62,308 nt of DNA from assembly GCA_023150415.1 (NCBI GenBank), contig JAKLKY010000005.1:1-62308 (forward strand), given 5' to 3'. The notes under the pieces are model-generated. The model saw only the letters and a program-made list of their open reading frames with translations, was not told where the DNA came from and made no database searches. Made by a program: the position numbers and the translations under genes. The DNA is from Alphaproteobacteria bacterium (GTDB lineage: Bacteria > Pseudomonadota > Alphaproteobacteria > Micavibrionales > Micavibrionaceae). The stretch's first letter is position 1, and every line of letters begins with the position of its first letter. This document shows positions 1 to 8,266 of the stretch, one piece after another.

Positions 1-882
1 CTGCCAGGCGAGAATGGACAAGCGGGCGGGCGCAGCGGGATCGAGCGCGTCAGCCTCAATTTCCGTGACCAGGCTCCGCAGAATGTGACGATTGGCCCCG
101 GCGATTCGGTGCGCGTGAACCAGAAATTCCGCGCTGTGGAAGATCAAAGCGTGATGATCATGGGCGAGGTAAAAAATCCCGGCCGCTATGACATCCAGCC
201 TGGCGATAAAATTTCCGATCTGCTGCTGCGCGCCGGCGGCACCACCGATCAGGCTTATCCCATCGGCGCGATTTTCAGCCGGCGCAGCGAGCGTAAGGCT
301 GAAGAAAACCGCTTCCGCGCGCAGGCCCGCGCGATCAAGCAGGCTGTGGCCGCCGCGCTGGAAAGCAATGAAAAAAACACCGATGCCGGGAAAATCACCG
401 AAGCACGCGCCCTGGCGGATGAGCTGGAAAACGCGCGTGGCGTGGGTCGTGTGACGGTGGAAGCCGATCCTGCTGTGCTTTCCGCACGACCGGAGCTTGA
501 TATGTTGCTCGAGCCCGGCGACCGTCTGTTTATCCCCAAACGCTCCCTGACCGTGCGCGTAGCCGGTGAAATTCTCTCCCCCGCCGCGCTGCAATTTCGC
601 GATGGCAAAAAGCCGCTGGATTACATTCACGAGGCAGGCGGGTTCACCTTTCATGCGGATAAGGAGCGCAGCTTCGTCCTCTACCCCGACGGCAGCGCGC
701 AGCCTTTGCAAGTTTCGCCCTGGAATTACAAACCGATTTTCATTCCGCCCGGATCGACCATCGTCGTGCCGCGTGATCCCGAGCCTTTCGATTTCGTCGA
801 AAGCGCGAAAGACATCAGCCAGATCCTCTCAAACCTGGCCGTGACCGCTATCTTTATCGACGATGTGCGGGATGGGGATTAG
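1..882 (+). CDS. SLBB-domain polysaccharide export protein, C-terminal part
   Basis: The frame is open from the first base to the stop at 880-882 (293 codons visible), so the true start lies outside the window; the GTG at 85 is not the start. Two SLBB-type (soluble ligand-binding beta-grasp) repeats are readable: one around codon 51 (VMIMGEVKNPGRYDI followed by RAGG) and one around codon 182 (TVRVAGEILSP followed by EAGG). A hydrophilic, charged helical stretch separates them. In this family (Wza/capsule or O-antigen export) the protein forms an outer-membrane or periplasmic export channel. The neighbouring glycosyltransferases, Wzz-like protein and polymerase/ligase support that role. The N-terminal Poly_export domain is presumably upstream and cannot be seen. 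Confidence 0.85.
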   Translation: MPGENGQAGGRSGIERVSLNFRDQAPQNVTIGPGDSVRVNQKFRAVEDQSVMIMGEVKNPGRYDIQPGDKISDLLLRAGGTTDQAYPIGAIFSRRSERKAEENRFRAQARAIKQAVAAALESNEKNTDAGKITEARALADELENARGVGRVTVEADPAVLSARPELDMLLEPGDRLFIPKRSLTVRVAGEILSPAALQFRDGKKPLDYIHEAGGFTFHADKERSFVLYPDGSAQPLQVSPWNYKPIFIPPGSTIVVPRDPEPFDFVESAKDISQILSNLAVTAIFIDDVRDGD

Positions 883-1814
883 GCCGCAACCATTCCCGGA
901 CCTTGCGGACCGATGCGACCAATAATGGCCACGGGTTCAGCTTCTGGTGTGCTCGCGTCCGGTTGTTGTGCTGCTGGTTTTTCTTCCAGCGTCTGTAATG
1001 TTTCTTTAACCTTAGGATTCATCTTATCGCGCATGACATCATCAGGATTGACCATGATGCCCATGCCCTCAGCATTTGCGATGTAATAGGCAATGACGCT
1101 GCCGTCTTGCATAACGCTTTGGATCGACAGATCACTGCCGAGAAATTGTTCTGAGGCCAGATCGGATACATTCGATTCGCCCACAGCAACCATCTGTCCG
1201 GTTTTATCAATCGTCATGCAACTAAAATTCGGCTTGAGTGCAACCTTGCCCAGTGGCACAGGTTGGCTGTAGGTGAAGTTATAACCTTCGGGACGACCAT
1301 CTATTAATTCAGCTGGAATCAAATGATCAACGAAATCCACGCCTTTTGCTGCTTTAGCGAATTGCGCGGTCAAGGAATCAATCTCGCTTTGATCCAACGT
1401 GCCATCGCCATTCTTATCCGCCGATTCCAGCGCGGCTTTGGCTTTGGAAATAAAAGCTTCTTCTTGCCCCGGCTGCTCAAAACTTAACCGGCCCTCCGCT
1501 TTCATCTCTTGAATTTGCGCTTCAAAAGTTTTTGTGGCCGTATCGACATTGAACGGCGTGCCCGCAACACCTGCGAATGTCGTCACCAAGGACGCCGCGC
1601 CTGCTTTAACGGCCTCCGACACAGGCTTCTCGCTTGTCATCATGTTTGCGATGATCGGGCCGATCACGGGAATTTTTTCAAGAAATTCGCTGATTTTTTC
1701 TAAGATGCCGGAAAAGTTACCTTCGCCCAGATTACTCAGACCGGGGATACCGCCCAATAATTGGCTCAAAAAGCCAAAGTCGCCATCTTCGGGCTTCTTT
1801 TTCTCTTCACTCAT
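879..1814 (-). CDS. Unknown protein with one EF-hand calcium loop
   Basis: The protein is not recognised as a whole. Counting from the upstream GTG at 1823, residues 136-147 form a canonical EF-hand loop (DKNGDGTLDQSE), with acidic residues at the positions that bind calcium and the conserved Gly at position 6. The N-terminus is short-repeat-like and rich in Gly/Leu, followed by a hydrophobic stretch (IPVIGPIIANMM) and an Ala-rich segment. No signal peptide is evident. The ATG at 1814 is preferred over the GTG at 1823 because an AGGG motif lies 8 nt upstream of it. The stop overlaps the stop of the convergent SLBB gene by 4 bp. Its place inside a polysaccharide locus suggests, but does not prove, a surface or envelope role. 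Confidence 0.75.
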   Translation of the reverse strand: MSEEKKKPEDGDFGFLSQLLGGIPGLSNLGEGNFSGILEKISEFLEKIPVIGPIIANMMTSEKPVSEAVKAGAASLVTTFAGVAGTPFNVDTATKTFEAQIQEMKAEGRLSFEQPGQEEAFISKAKAALESADKNGDGTLDQSEIDSLTAQFAKAAKGVDFVDHLIPAELIDGRPEGYNFTYSQPVPLGKVALKPNFSCMTIDKTGQMVAVGESNVSDLASEQFLGSDLSIQSVMQDGSVIAYYIANAEGMGIMVNPDDVMRDKMNPKVKETLQTLEEKPAAQQPDASTPEAEPVAIIGRIGPQGPGMVAA

Positions 1815-1908
1815 ATACAACACCCTTTTAATTTATTTTATACACTTATGTAATTTTTCTTTATCATCGCATATTTAGGCGCTAAAGTGCAAGCAAAAGC
1901 GTGCAGAT

Positions 1909-2730
1909 ATGCTGTTTTCGATTATCACCATCGCCAAAAACAATCGCGCCGGGTTGGCGCGCACGAGTATTTCTGTGCAAAATCAATCTCTTACCGATCA
2001 TGAGTGGATCATCATCGACGGCGCCTCAACCGATGGCACGGCAGAAGATCTCCCCACCTACAGCGCCCATGTGGTCTCCGAACCCGATCACGGCATTTAC
2101 GACGCCATGAACAAAGGCTTGGCCCACGCGAAAGGCGATTATGTGGTGTTCATGAATGCGGGGGATCGTTTCGCCACCACTACCACGTTGGCCATTCTCG
2201 CCGCCGAAATTAAAAACACCAGCGCAGATTTCCTTTACGGCGATGCGTGGGAAGAGAGCATCCGGACGGACGCGATATTCTATAAATCCGCGCGCGATTT
2301 AACAGGACTTGCCTACGGTATGCCTACACATCATCAGGCCATGATCTACCGTCGCGAGACGATTGGCGCCTTGCGCTATGATACGGATTATAAAATCGCA
2401 GCTGATTACGATTTCACCTGCCGGTTTTTGCTGCAAGACCCTGCCCCAAAAGTCCGTCGTTTACGCGAACCGCTGTGTTTTTATGCGCTGGGGGGGTTGT
2501 CGATGCAGTTTGCTGGCCGCGCGCGGTGGGAGGATTTCCTGATCCGGCAACGCCTGCACATGATGCCCCTGCCTTTGAACATGATGTTCACCATGGCTAA
2601 AACCGCGCCATGGCTTATACGCTCGGCCTCGCCCGGGCTTTATCATTGGCTGCGATCCTTGAATAATAGGCCCCTCGCGCCCGTGCAAAATCAAACCCTG
2701 CCCGGCCGTCCCGCCATCCGCCTCGAATAA
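1909..2730 (+). CDS. Family 2 glycosyltransferase (WcaE-like)
   Basis: This 273-residue GT-A fold transferase probably adds a sugar from a nucleotide donor to a lipid-linked polysaccharide repeat at the cytoplasmic face. The N-terminus MLFSIITIAKNN is the first beta strand, DGASTDGT (about residue 38) is the nucleotide-binding loop, and SEPDHGIYDAMNKGL followed by FMNAGD (about residue 80) matches the donor/metal site of the WcaE-type subgroup, where the usual DxD is NxGD-like. The region around residue 145 (MPTHHQAMIYRR) also fits that subgroup. There is no strong ribosome binding site. The last 116 bp overlap, tail to tail, the convergent glycosyltransferase at 2615-3469. The acceptor sugar cannot be predicted. 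Confidence 0.9.
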   Translation: MLFSIITIAKNNRAGLARTSISVQNQSLTDHEWIIIDGASTDGTAEDLPTYSAHVVSEPDHGIYDAMNKGLAHAKGDYVVFMNAGDRFATTTTLAILAAEIKNTSADFLYGDAWEESIRTDAIFYKSARDLTGLAYGMPTHHQAMIYRRETIGALRYDTDYKIAADYDFTCRFLLQDPAPKVRRLREPLCFYALGGLSMQFAGRARWEDFLIRQRLHMMPLPLNMMFTMAKTAPWLIRSASPGLYHWLRSLNNRPLAPVQNQTLPGRPAIRLE

Positions 2731-3469
2731 AATACGAATGCGCGAACGCCGCCGCGCCGCGCATCGGCAGGGCGCGAAATATTTTTTTGATGAGATTTCT
2801 AAAGATGCTGTTTTCTGTAGGCCAAGCGCTGCGCGCGTTCATGCCCGCCTCCCAGCGCGCATAGCGTTCGTGCCGCGTCTGCCATTGTTTCACATCATCA
2901 ATCATATGCAGCATTTCCGATCTCAATTGCCCGATTTTTCCCGCCTGCTTCAACACAGGCTGATAATGCCCCTCGACCTCGCCCATGCCAGGCAGATCAA
3001 GATCATTCACCACGGGAAATGCCATGCGCTTGCGGTTGAATAGCGCCAGCTTGTTGTTTTTCAGACCGTGATGCAATTCACGCCCCGCCCACACATACCG
3101 CGCCCGCACAAAATATCCAGCCGCTGTATAATCTAACGCAGCAATTTCCCGCAGCAAATCCGGCGTGACAATCTCATCCGCATCGACAAAGAACACCCAA
3201 TCATACGCCAGCGGCAGATGATCCAGACACCATTGGCGTTTCTTAGGGTAGCGCCCATCCCACATAAAATGTCTGGTTTTTGCGTTCATCTTTTGCGCAA
3301 GAGCAACGGTATTATCCGTACTGGCGGAATCAACTACCCAGATCTCGGAAAAACCCTGCAAGGCTTGCAGGCATCTAACAATTCGCGCCTCTTCATTACG
3401 CGTGACAACAATAACGCTGACGGGAATTTTAGGCACGCTCTTATCCCGGACGGCGCAGCGCATAGACAA
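2615..3469 (-). CDS. Family 2 glycosyltransferase (WaaE/KdtX-like)
   Basis: This 284-residue enzyme begins after a short leader with PVSVIVVTRNEEARI, then VDSASTDNT (nucleotide-binding loop) and FVDADE, the DxD metal/donor motif, at about residue 97. The order and spacing resemble WaaE-type LPS core glycosyltransferases, with the motif RYPKKRQWCLD typical of that group. It is the last gene of a leftward operon: its start overlaps the end of the Wzz-like gene by 29 bp, which argues for translational coupling. Its 3' end overlaps the convergent glycosyltransferase by 116 bp, so each transcript is antisense to the other's end. Substrate is unknown. Confidence 0.9.
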   Translation of the reverse strand: MSMRCAVRDKSVPKIPVSVIVVTRNEEARIVRCLQALQGFSEIWVVDSASTDNTVALAQKMNAKTRHFMWDGRYPKKRQWCLDHLPLAYDWVFFVDADEIVTPDLLREIAALDYTAAGYFVRARYVWAGRELHHGLKNNKLALFNRKRMAFPVVNDLDLPGMGEVEGHYQPVLKQAGKIGQLRSEMLHMIDDVKQWQTRHERYARWEAGMNARSAWPTENSIFRNLIKKIFRALPMRGAAAFAHSYFIRGGWRDGRAGFDFARARGAYYSRIAANDKARARPSV

Positions 3470-4409
3470 GCAATCCCGCCCCCGCCCCCAACGCCATCAG
3501 GACCAAAACTATCAACGGCTTATCCGGCCAGCGCGGACGCGCCGAAGGTGCTGCGGCCTCGACAACCGTAGCGGCATAAGGTTGATCAATCGCCGCCAGC
3601 ATCCGCATGCGCTCCTGCTCCATAAGCAAGTTGGTCAACGCCCGCTGGTTATCAGGATTAAGGGTACGCGATAAAGCTTGCTGCAAATAATCAATACGCT
3701 GCTGCGTATCGCGGCGCACCGTGTCCCGAATGATTTGATCTGCAGTGGCATGAACCTGCTGCAAAAATGCTGCAGCAAAAGCCGGATTGGGATGCAAGTA
3801 AACCATCCGCCGCATCATGGTGGCACCCACAGGTTCCAGCCGCACGCGCTGGCGCAGATATTCGCTCATCTCAGCCGCATTGCGGGGTGGTGCTTGCCGC
3901 CAGAAAATAAAAGCACGGTCCTGCGCCAGACCTTGCCGCACGGCCGGATCTCGCAGCAAAATATTGCCCACGGCGGGACCCGTAATCAATTGCTCGAAAC
4001 GCGAAAAATCATTTATGTTGGTGGCGCTTAATTGCTGCATCACCATCTTCAGCGCAAACCAGTTTTCATTCCCGGAAGGGACCGGAGCCTCTGCGCCATT
4101 GATGGGATTGGCTGGTGCCAGCAAAACCTGGGCTTTATAGTGCTGCACCGCCAGCATGAAAAAACCCAGCGCGGCGCAAAGCCCGACCAAAGCCCCCAGC
4201 GCGATGGCCATACGCGCAGCAGCCATTAAACGCAGCAAGTCATGAAGGCTGGCTTCTGCAGCAGGCGCAGAAGGCGGCGGCGTCAAATCCGATGGCGGTT
4301 CCAGCCAATCGGCATAGTTCCGCTCCCGGGCAAAACCCTCCCGGCGCTCTTCTTCCAGGCGCTCGAGCATCTGCCGGTAATTCTCGGCTCGTTGATTGGC
4401 GTTGTGCAT
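3441..4409 (-). CDS. Wzz-like polysaccharide chain-length determinant
   Basis: The 322-residue protein has the classic Wzz/PCP layout. It has a charged cytoplasmic N-terminus (about 60 residues, first part likely helical), a transmembrane segment at about 66-90 (GALVGLCAALGFFML), a long periplasmic domain with a helical late part (RRDTQQRIDYLQQAL), and a second transmembrane segment near the C-terminus (LIVLVLMALGAGAGLLVYAL) preceded by the Pro-rich stretch seen in the family. Such proteins set the modal length of O-antigen or capsule chains at the inner membrane. It lacks a C-terminal tyrosine-kinase domain. It lies between a GT4 glycosyltransferase gene and the GT2 gene it overlaps, all on the same strand. 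Confidence 0.85.
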   Translation of the reverse strand: MHNANQRAENYRQMLERLEEERREGFARERNYADWLEPPSDLTPPPSAPAAEASLHDLLRLMAAARMAIALGALVGLCAALGFFMLAVQHYKAQVLLAPANPINGAEAPVPSGNENWFALKMVMQQLSATNINDFSRFEQLITGPAVGNILLRDPAVRQGLAQDRAFIFWRQAPPRNAAEMSEYLRQRVRLEPVGATMMRRMVYLHPNPAFAAAFLQQVHATADQIIRDTVRRDTQQRIDYLQQALSRTLNPDNQRALTNLLMEQERMRMLAAIDQPYAATVVEAAAPSARPRWPDKPLIVLVLMALGAGAGLLVYALRRPG

Positions 4410-4469
4410 AATAGTGATTTATAGGATTGCGGCGCCAATTACAAATGCTTTGGCATGTGGTGCATATAA

Positions 4470-5696
4470 CTACTGCTGCCAATCCTCTTGCACCACGCTC
4501 CAGGCCCGCTCTATCCAGGCATCCGTGGCCGCCTTGGGATTAAATTGCGCCGCTGCTGCCAGCGCACCCTCATGCGCCTTGAACCAGGCCTCGCCATCCA
4601 TCCGAAATTTCTTGATCGCCTGCACAAGAAGATCAGCCCGTCCCGAGGGGATTACCGTGCCAGCGCCAAAGTCATGGATCACTTTGGCCACTTCCGATTG
4701 CGCAGGACCCACGAAAATTACAGGCCGTCCGACCGCCAGAGCCGAATAAAGACGCGATGGCACGACCAATCCCCCTGCGCGGTCCTTGAGCGTGATGATA
4801 TGCACATCCCCACTTTCCATCACTTGCCGCCAGGTTTCAAGAGGTTGCGGCGGCAAGAAACGCATATTATCCAGATGCCGCTGTATCCGCTGGCGCGTCA
4901 GCATTTCGTAACGTGGGCCTTCGCCTACAAACATAAATTCGATTTCTGGATGTTCACTCGCTAACGCTTGCGCAGCATCGAGAATTATCTCCGGCGCATG
5001 CGCCCGGCCCACAGTGCCGGTATGCAAGATGCGAAAGCGCGGCCCAGCCTGCAATTGATATTCAGGCGGCCGTACAGTATCCGGCAAATGCATCGAAAAT
5101 CGCGGTGTTTGATCGTCGCCCGGTTGCAGCAATTCCGGCTCTGGCCAATTGGCCACCACAGTCACCTGCCGAGGATCAAGGCCCTTGAGCGTGAGAATAC
5201 GCGCCATGCAGCGGCCAATGGCAATCACGCGGTCGGCTTGGGTCATGGCACGGCGCACCTGCTCTTTGAATGCATCCATAACCAGCGCAGGCACCCAGAC
5301 ATCCAGCACCGGCAGCAAATCCGGATACACATCATGGCACCAGTGAATATGCCTGATTTTGCGCCATTTCTGCAGCAAGCGTCCAACGAGTATCAACAAG
5401 GGCGGGTCCGTCATACTCACCACAATCGCAGGCGAGGGCTGGCGAAGGGCGATCAGCAACATCTTTAGAAGAATGTAAAGATAATGAAACATACCCCGGG
5501 GTTTGGCGGGGCCGCGCGTTCGGACAATACGAACACCGCCGTCCCGCTCAGTGCCGCCCTTTTTTCCTGTGGTAATAATCGTCACCTGCCAGCCTTCCGC
5601 CGCCATGGCACGCGCCAAATCGCGCAGCAACCGCCCCGTCGCGCCAGGCGTCGGCGGATAGACACGATTAAGAAAAAGAATCGAAGGTCTGCGCAT
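4470..5696 (-). CDS. Family 4 glycosyltransferase
   Basis: The 408-residue protein has the GT-B two-domain layout of GT4 enzymes. The N-terminal domain starts RRPSILFLNRVYPP, with the acceptor-side glycine-rich turn GATGRLLRDLARAM. The C-terminal nucleotide-sugar domain contains FRILHTGTVGRAHAPE and, near residue 330, PSRLYSALAVGRPVIFVG, the region where the family's ExxGxP-type motif sits (degenerate here). It resembles WbuB-like enzymes of O-antigen clusters. Its ATG overlaps the upstream gene's TGA by one base (TGATG), a typical coupled pair with the polymerase/ligase-like gene. Donor sugar cannot be deduced. Confidence 0.9.
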   Translation of the reverse strand: MRRPSILFLNRVYPPTPGATGRLLRDLARAMAAEGWQVTIITTGKKGGTERDGGVRIVRTRGPAKPRGMFHYLYILLKMLLIALRQPSPAIVVSMTDPPLLILVGRLLQKWRKIRHIHWCHDVYPDLLPVLDVWVPALVMDAFKEQVRRAMTQADRVIAIGRCMARILTLKGLDPRQVTVVANWPEPELLQPGDDQTPRFSMHLPDTVRPPEYQLQAGPRFRILHTGTVGRAHAPEIILDAAQALASEHPEIEFMFVGEGPRYEMLTRQRIQRHLDNMRFLPPQPLETWRQVMESGDVHIITLKDRAGGLVVPSRLYSALAVGRPVIFVGPAQSEVAKVIHDFGAGTVIPSGRADLLVQAIKKFRMDGEAWFKAHEGALAAAAQFNPKAATDAWIERAWSVVQEDWQQ

Positions 5697-6868
5697 CAGA
5701 CTTTAACGGATACATGAGCGTTGCCCAGCTTGCAACTGCGCATCGCGCAACCCGCAGCTAGCACCAGAATAAGGCCAAAATCGAGTGATTTATAACTCGC
5801 GTACAGAAGAATATCAATCACCACAGGACCCCATAAGCACAATACCATCACTGGCTGCCTCTTGCGTTCCTTTGTCAGAGCATGGAGTAAACTCAGGAGA
5901 TAAAGACAGCCCAAAATCAAGCCTGTTACCCCGGCCTTGAGCAATAAACTCGAGAGCAGACTGTGCGTGAAATTCACACGAATGCCCGCAACAGCAGGTG
6001 ATTCGAATGTCCCGCCCCAACCCAGACCGAAGAGGATATTCATCGGATCATCGCGCAAGGCATCCCAGACGGCTTGTATTTCGGCCCAGCGCTGATTGCC
6101 TCCGTAAAGCGTTGTCTTTTCCGCCAGCGCATGCCAAAGACCCACCCCTTGCGGCCAGATCATGATCGCCGCCAAAATGGCGATCATGATCATCGCGCTA
6201 CTGCGAACGGGGGCGCGCGAAAATGTCATAGCAAAGAAAATGGCCACAGAGATTACGCTATAGGCAAGGCTGGCACGCTGCAGGCTCCAGCTCATCGCTA
6301 TGAAAGGCAAAATGCAGAGCAAAAGACAAGCCACACCAAGCAAGACCTTCCGCAGGTCCGACACAGCGATCAGATGCGTAAATCCCCCTAGGGATAAAAA
6401 CAAGGCCGCAAACAAAACAGTCGGCGCATTTGCAAAATACGACAGCGCATCCGTATCACCCAATGGCCAGAACCACCCCATCACCGGCGCCAGCGCGCGC
6501 ACGGAGAAAAGCAACCCCGTCAGAACAACCCAGCGCGCATCCAGCCGTGTCAATACCAGCGGCAACGCCAGAAACAAAAGCCCAATGACATCGCGAAAAA
6601 TCAAAACCGGGTCATTGCCGCCTAAAAATCCCATGAGCAGAGGAACGCTCAGACCAAAAAACAAAAAAAACTGCCCAGATGAAAACCATAAGGGATTATC
6701 GCCCTTATAACGAAACACATTCATGAGTCCGGACATACCAGCTGCGCCCATTAAAAAAGTGCTGATCGCGATTTCCACCGCGCCTGGACGATCGGGCGTG
6801 GGCGAGCCGGCCAATCCATAGATCAACAGTGCCAGGCCCAGACAAAGCGAGCGCAAAGGGATGTTCAT
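5696..6868 (-). CDS. O-antigen polymerase/ligase-like membrane protein
   Basis: The 390-residue protein is almost wholly hydrophobic, with about ten to twelve predicted membrane spans and one larger hydrophilic loop around residues 255-300 (LAEKTTLYGGNQRWAEIQAVWDAL and following glycine-rich FGLGWGGTFE). That loop arrangement, including the GLGWG-type motif and a downstream His in FTHSLLSSLLLKAG, is characteristic of the Wzy/WaaL superfamily. Members polymerise O-antigen units or join them to lipid A-core in the periplasm. It is the first gene of the leftward operon that continues into the GT4 gene. Polymerase versus ligase cannot be settled from sequence. Confidence 0.85.
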   Translation of the reverse strand: MNIPLRSLCLGLALLIYGLAGSPTPDRPGAVEIAISTFLMGAAGMSGLMNVFRYKGDNPLWFSSGQFFLFFGLSVPLLMGFLGGNDPVLIFRDVIGLLFLALPLVLTRLDARWVVLTGLLFSVRALAPVMGWFWPLGDTDALSYFANAPTVLFAALFLSLGGFTHLIAVSDLRKVLLGVACLLLCILPFIAMSWSLQRASLAYSVISVAIFFAMTFSRAPVRSSAMIMIAILAAIMIWPQGVGLWHALAEKTTLYGGNQRWAEIQAVWDALRDDPMNILFGLGWGGTFESPAVAGIRVNFTHSLLSSLLLKAGVTGLILGCLYLLSLLHALTKERKRQPVMVLCLWGPVVIDILLYASYKSLDFGLILVLAAGCAMRSCKLGNAHVSVKV

Positions 6869-6887
6869 GAAAGAAAGTCTTATCAGA

Positions 6888-7394
6888 CTAAAGCGAACCC
6901 GTCATCACGCGGGCCATAGCGCCGGAACGTCGCGCCGTTGCAATCGAAAGCAATTCTTGTGTGTTCGCAGGTTCTTGCGCATTGCTCAAAACTTTCGCCT
7001 GCGGAACTTTGGCTGCCTGATCTATCAGGCCCAGAGTATTTTGATCTTGTTCCAATTTTTGCATCTGACTGCGTTCTAAGGCCTGCTTGAAGGCATCTGC
7101 GCCGCTGCGCGGTCCCTCCTGACGCAGGGCAGGGCTGACATAGGGTAGATCCGTGCGCGGTTCCACATCCTTGGATAGGGAATCGCGCGCATAGCCTTTG
7201 ACTTGATCTTGCCCCTGATTTTTAAGTTGATTTTTCAACTGGCCGCTGTCGGGCACTTGCGGCACTGCGTTGGGAATGTTCTTGGGTACTGATTTCTGGC
7301 TTGGAGAAACATAAAATTGGCCCTGGGCATGAGCAGACGCCATAAATCCAAACACCATAAACAGCATAAGAATAAGGCAAAAATTTCTTGTCAT
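6888..7394 (-). CDS. Small secreted protein of unknown function
   Basis: The 168-residue product starts with a clear signal peptide (MTRNFCLILMLFMVFGFMASAHA, cleavage after AHA) and is otherwise hydrophilic, rich in Gln, Lys, Pro and Ala, with no Cys in the mature part. No domain is recognised. Low-complexity stretches (LKNQLKNQGQDQ) suggest a disordered or helical periplasmic protein. It lies 19 bp upstream of the O-antigen polymerase-like gene in the same direction and could be the first gene of that operon. Residues 85-110 (PYVSPALRQEGPRSGADAF) look the most structured. Confidence 0.75.
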   Translation of the reverse strand: MTRNFCLILMLFMVFGFMASAHAQGQFYVSPSQKSVPKNIPNAVPQVPDSGQLKNQLKNQGQDQVKGYARDSLSKDVEPRTDLPYVSPALRQEGPRSGADAFKQALERSQMQKLEQDQNTLGLIDQAAKVPQAKVLSNAQEPANTQELLSIATARRSGAMARVMTGSL

Positions 7395-7431
7395 TTTTTT
7401 ATTCTAGCAGATAGCGGGAAAAAGGGAAAAT

Positions 7432-7446
7432 TTAACGGATTGTTAA
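7432..7446. promoter_or_regulatory. Possible CtrA-type site (TTAA-N7-TTAA)
   Basis: The sequence TTAACGGATTGTTAA matches the two half-sites and the 7-nt spacing of the CtrA cell-cycle regulator box of Alphaproteobacteria (consensus TTAA-N7-TTAAC). It lies in the divergent gap between genes at 7394 (leftward) and 7520 (rightward). Short AT-rich matches can occur by chance, so this is a candidate only. Confidence 0.35.
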
Positions 7447-7519
7447 GGATTTTAGACGATTATTATATCAATCTGCTTAAAGGAAAAGACGTGACAAACG
7501 GCAGAAAAGGAGCGGTGTT

Positions 7520-8191
7520 ATGAAGATCAATATCAAGGAATTTCTGGCCCACGCAGGCATCACGGAGCCGTTTTATCCCGGCAAGCGTCTGGTCCATGCC
7601 TGCCGTCAGCCCGGCGAATTCAAAAGCCATTGTGTCGTGCTGGACTGGCGTGATCCTGCCCGTGTGCGCATCGAAATCAAGGCTGGTTTGAATGGCCGCG
7701 ACCTTGAGCCTAAGCAGCTCAAAAACTATCCGGTTTCATTCCAAAGCCCAACCTTTGTCGACATCGAATTCGACGACCATACCAACCTCAAAAATAAAGA
7801 GGAAGAAGAAGGCGATAGCAAAGGCCGGGCTTCCGGTGGCGGCAAAAAACCAGCGATGAAAAAGAATCTCGAGGAAATGCGCGCCCTGGCCACGCAAGCG
7901 TTTGGTGCTGTTCGCGAAGGGAAAATTCCTGAACTCGGACTCATCGCGCAAATCGTTGTAATGGGAACAAAGATTGCCAAAGAAGCTCATGGCAGTGTCA
8001 TGGAAACGCTGGCCCATCAAATTCAGCACGCCAAAATCGCAGCTACGGATTTGCTGGCTCATGCAGGAAAATACATCACGCGTTATACGCCACCCGGCTT
8101 TCTTAAGCCAACTGGTGATGAGGATAAGGTCTATCGCTATGACAGGGAGAAAAACGCCGATATCGGCTTCCGCCCAAGTTTAAGCGTATAG
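7520..8191 (+). CDS. Unknown 223-residue protein
   Basis: The protein is not recognised. It is soluble, with no signal peptide. Residues 1-90 look like a compact beta-rich domain (LVHACRQPGEFKSHCVVLDWRD). A highly charged linker with a run of Glu and Lys follows (about 93-115). The C-terminal half is helical (NLEEMRALATQAFGAVREGKIPEL) and ends with an Arg/Tyr-rich tail. An AGGAG motif 8 nt before the ATG supports the start. It is monocistronic: a divergent gene lies upstream and a strong terminator follows at 8226. A CtrA-like box lies in its promoter region. Confidence 0.75.
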   Translation: MKINIKEFLAHAGITEPFYPGKRLVHACRQPGEFKSHCVVLDWRDPARVRIEIKAGLNGRDLEPKQLKNYPVSFQSPTFVDIEFDDHTNLKNKEEEEGDSKGRASGGGKKPAMKKNLEEMRALATQAFGAVREGKIPELGLIAQIVVMGTKIAKEAHGSVMETLAHQIQHAKIAATDLLAHAGKYITRYTPPGFLKPTGDEDKVYRYDREKNADIGFRPSLSV

Positions 8192-8225
8192 CTTTTTTAC
8201 CACGATTCTCACGCTCTTTTCTTAA

Positions 8226-8259
8226 GCCCCCATTCTGATAGGATGGGGGCGCATTTTTT
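8226..8259 (+). terminator. Rho-independent terminator
   Basis: An 8-bp perfect stem (GCCCCCAT / ATGGGGGC) with a 9-nt loop is followed by GCATTTTTT. It ends the transcript of the 7520-8191 gene. Because it overlaps the ATG at 8243, that ATG is unlikely to be the start of the next gene. Confidence 0.85.
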
Positions 8260-8266
8260 GCCGCCC

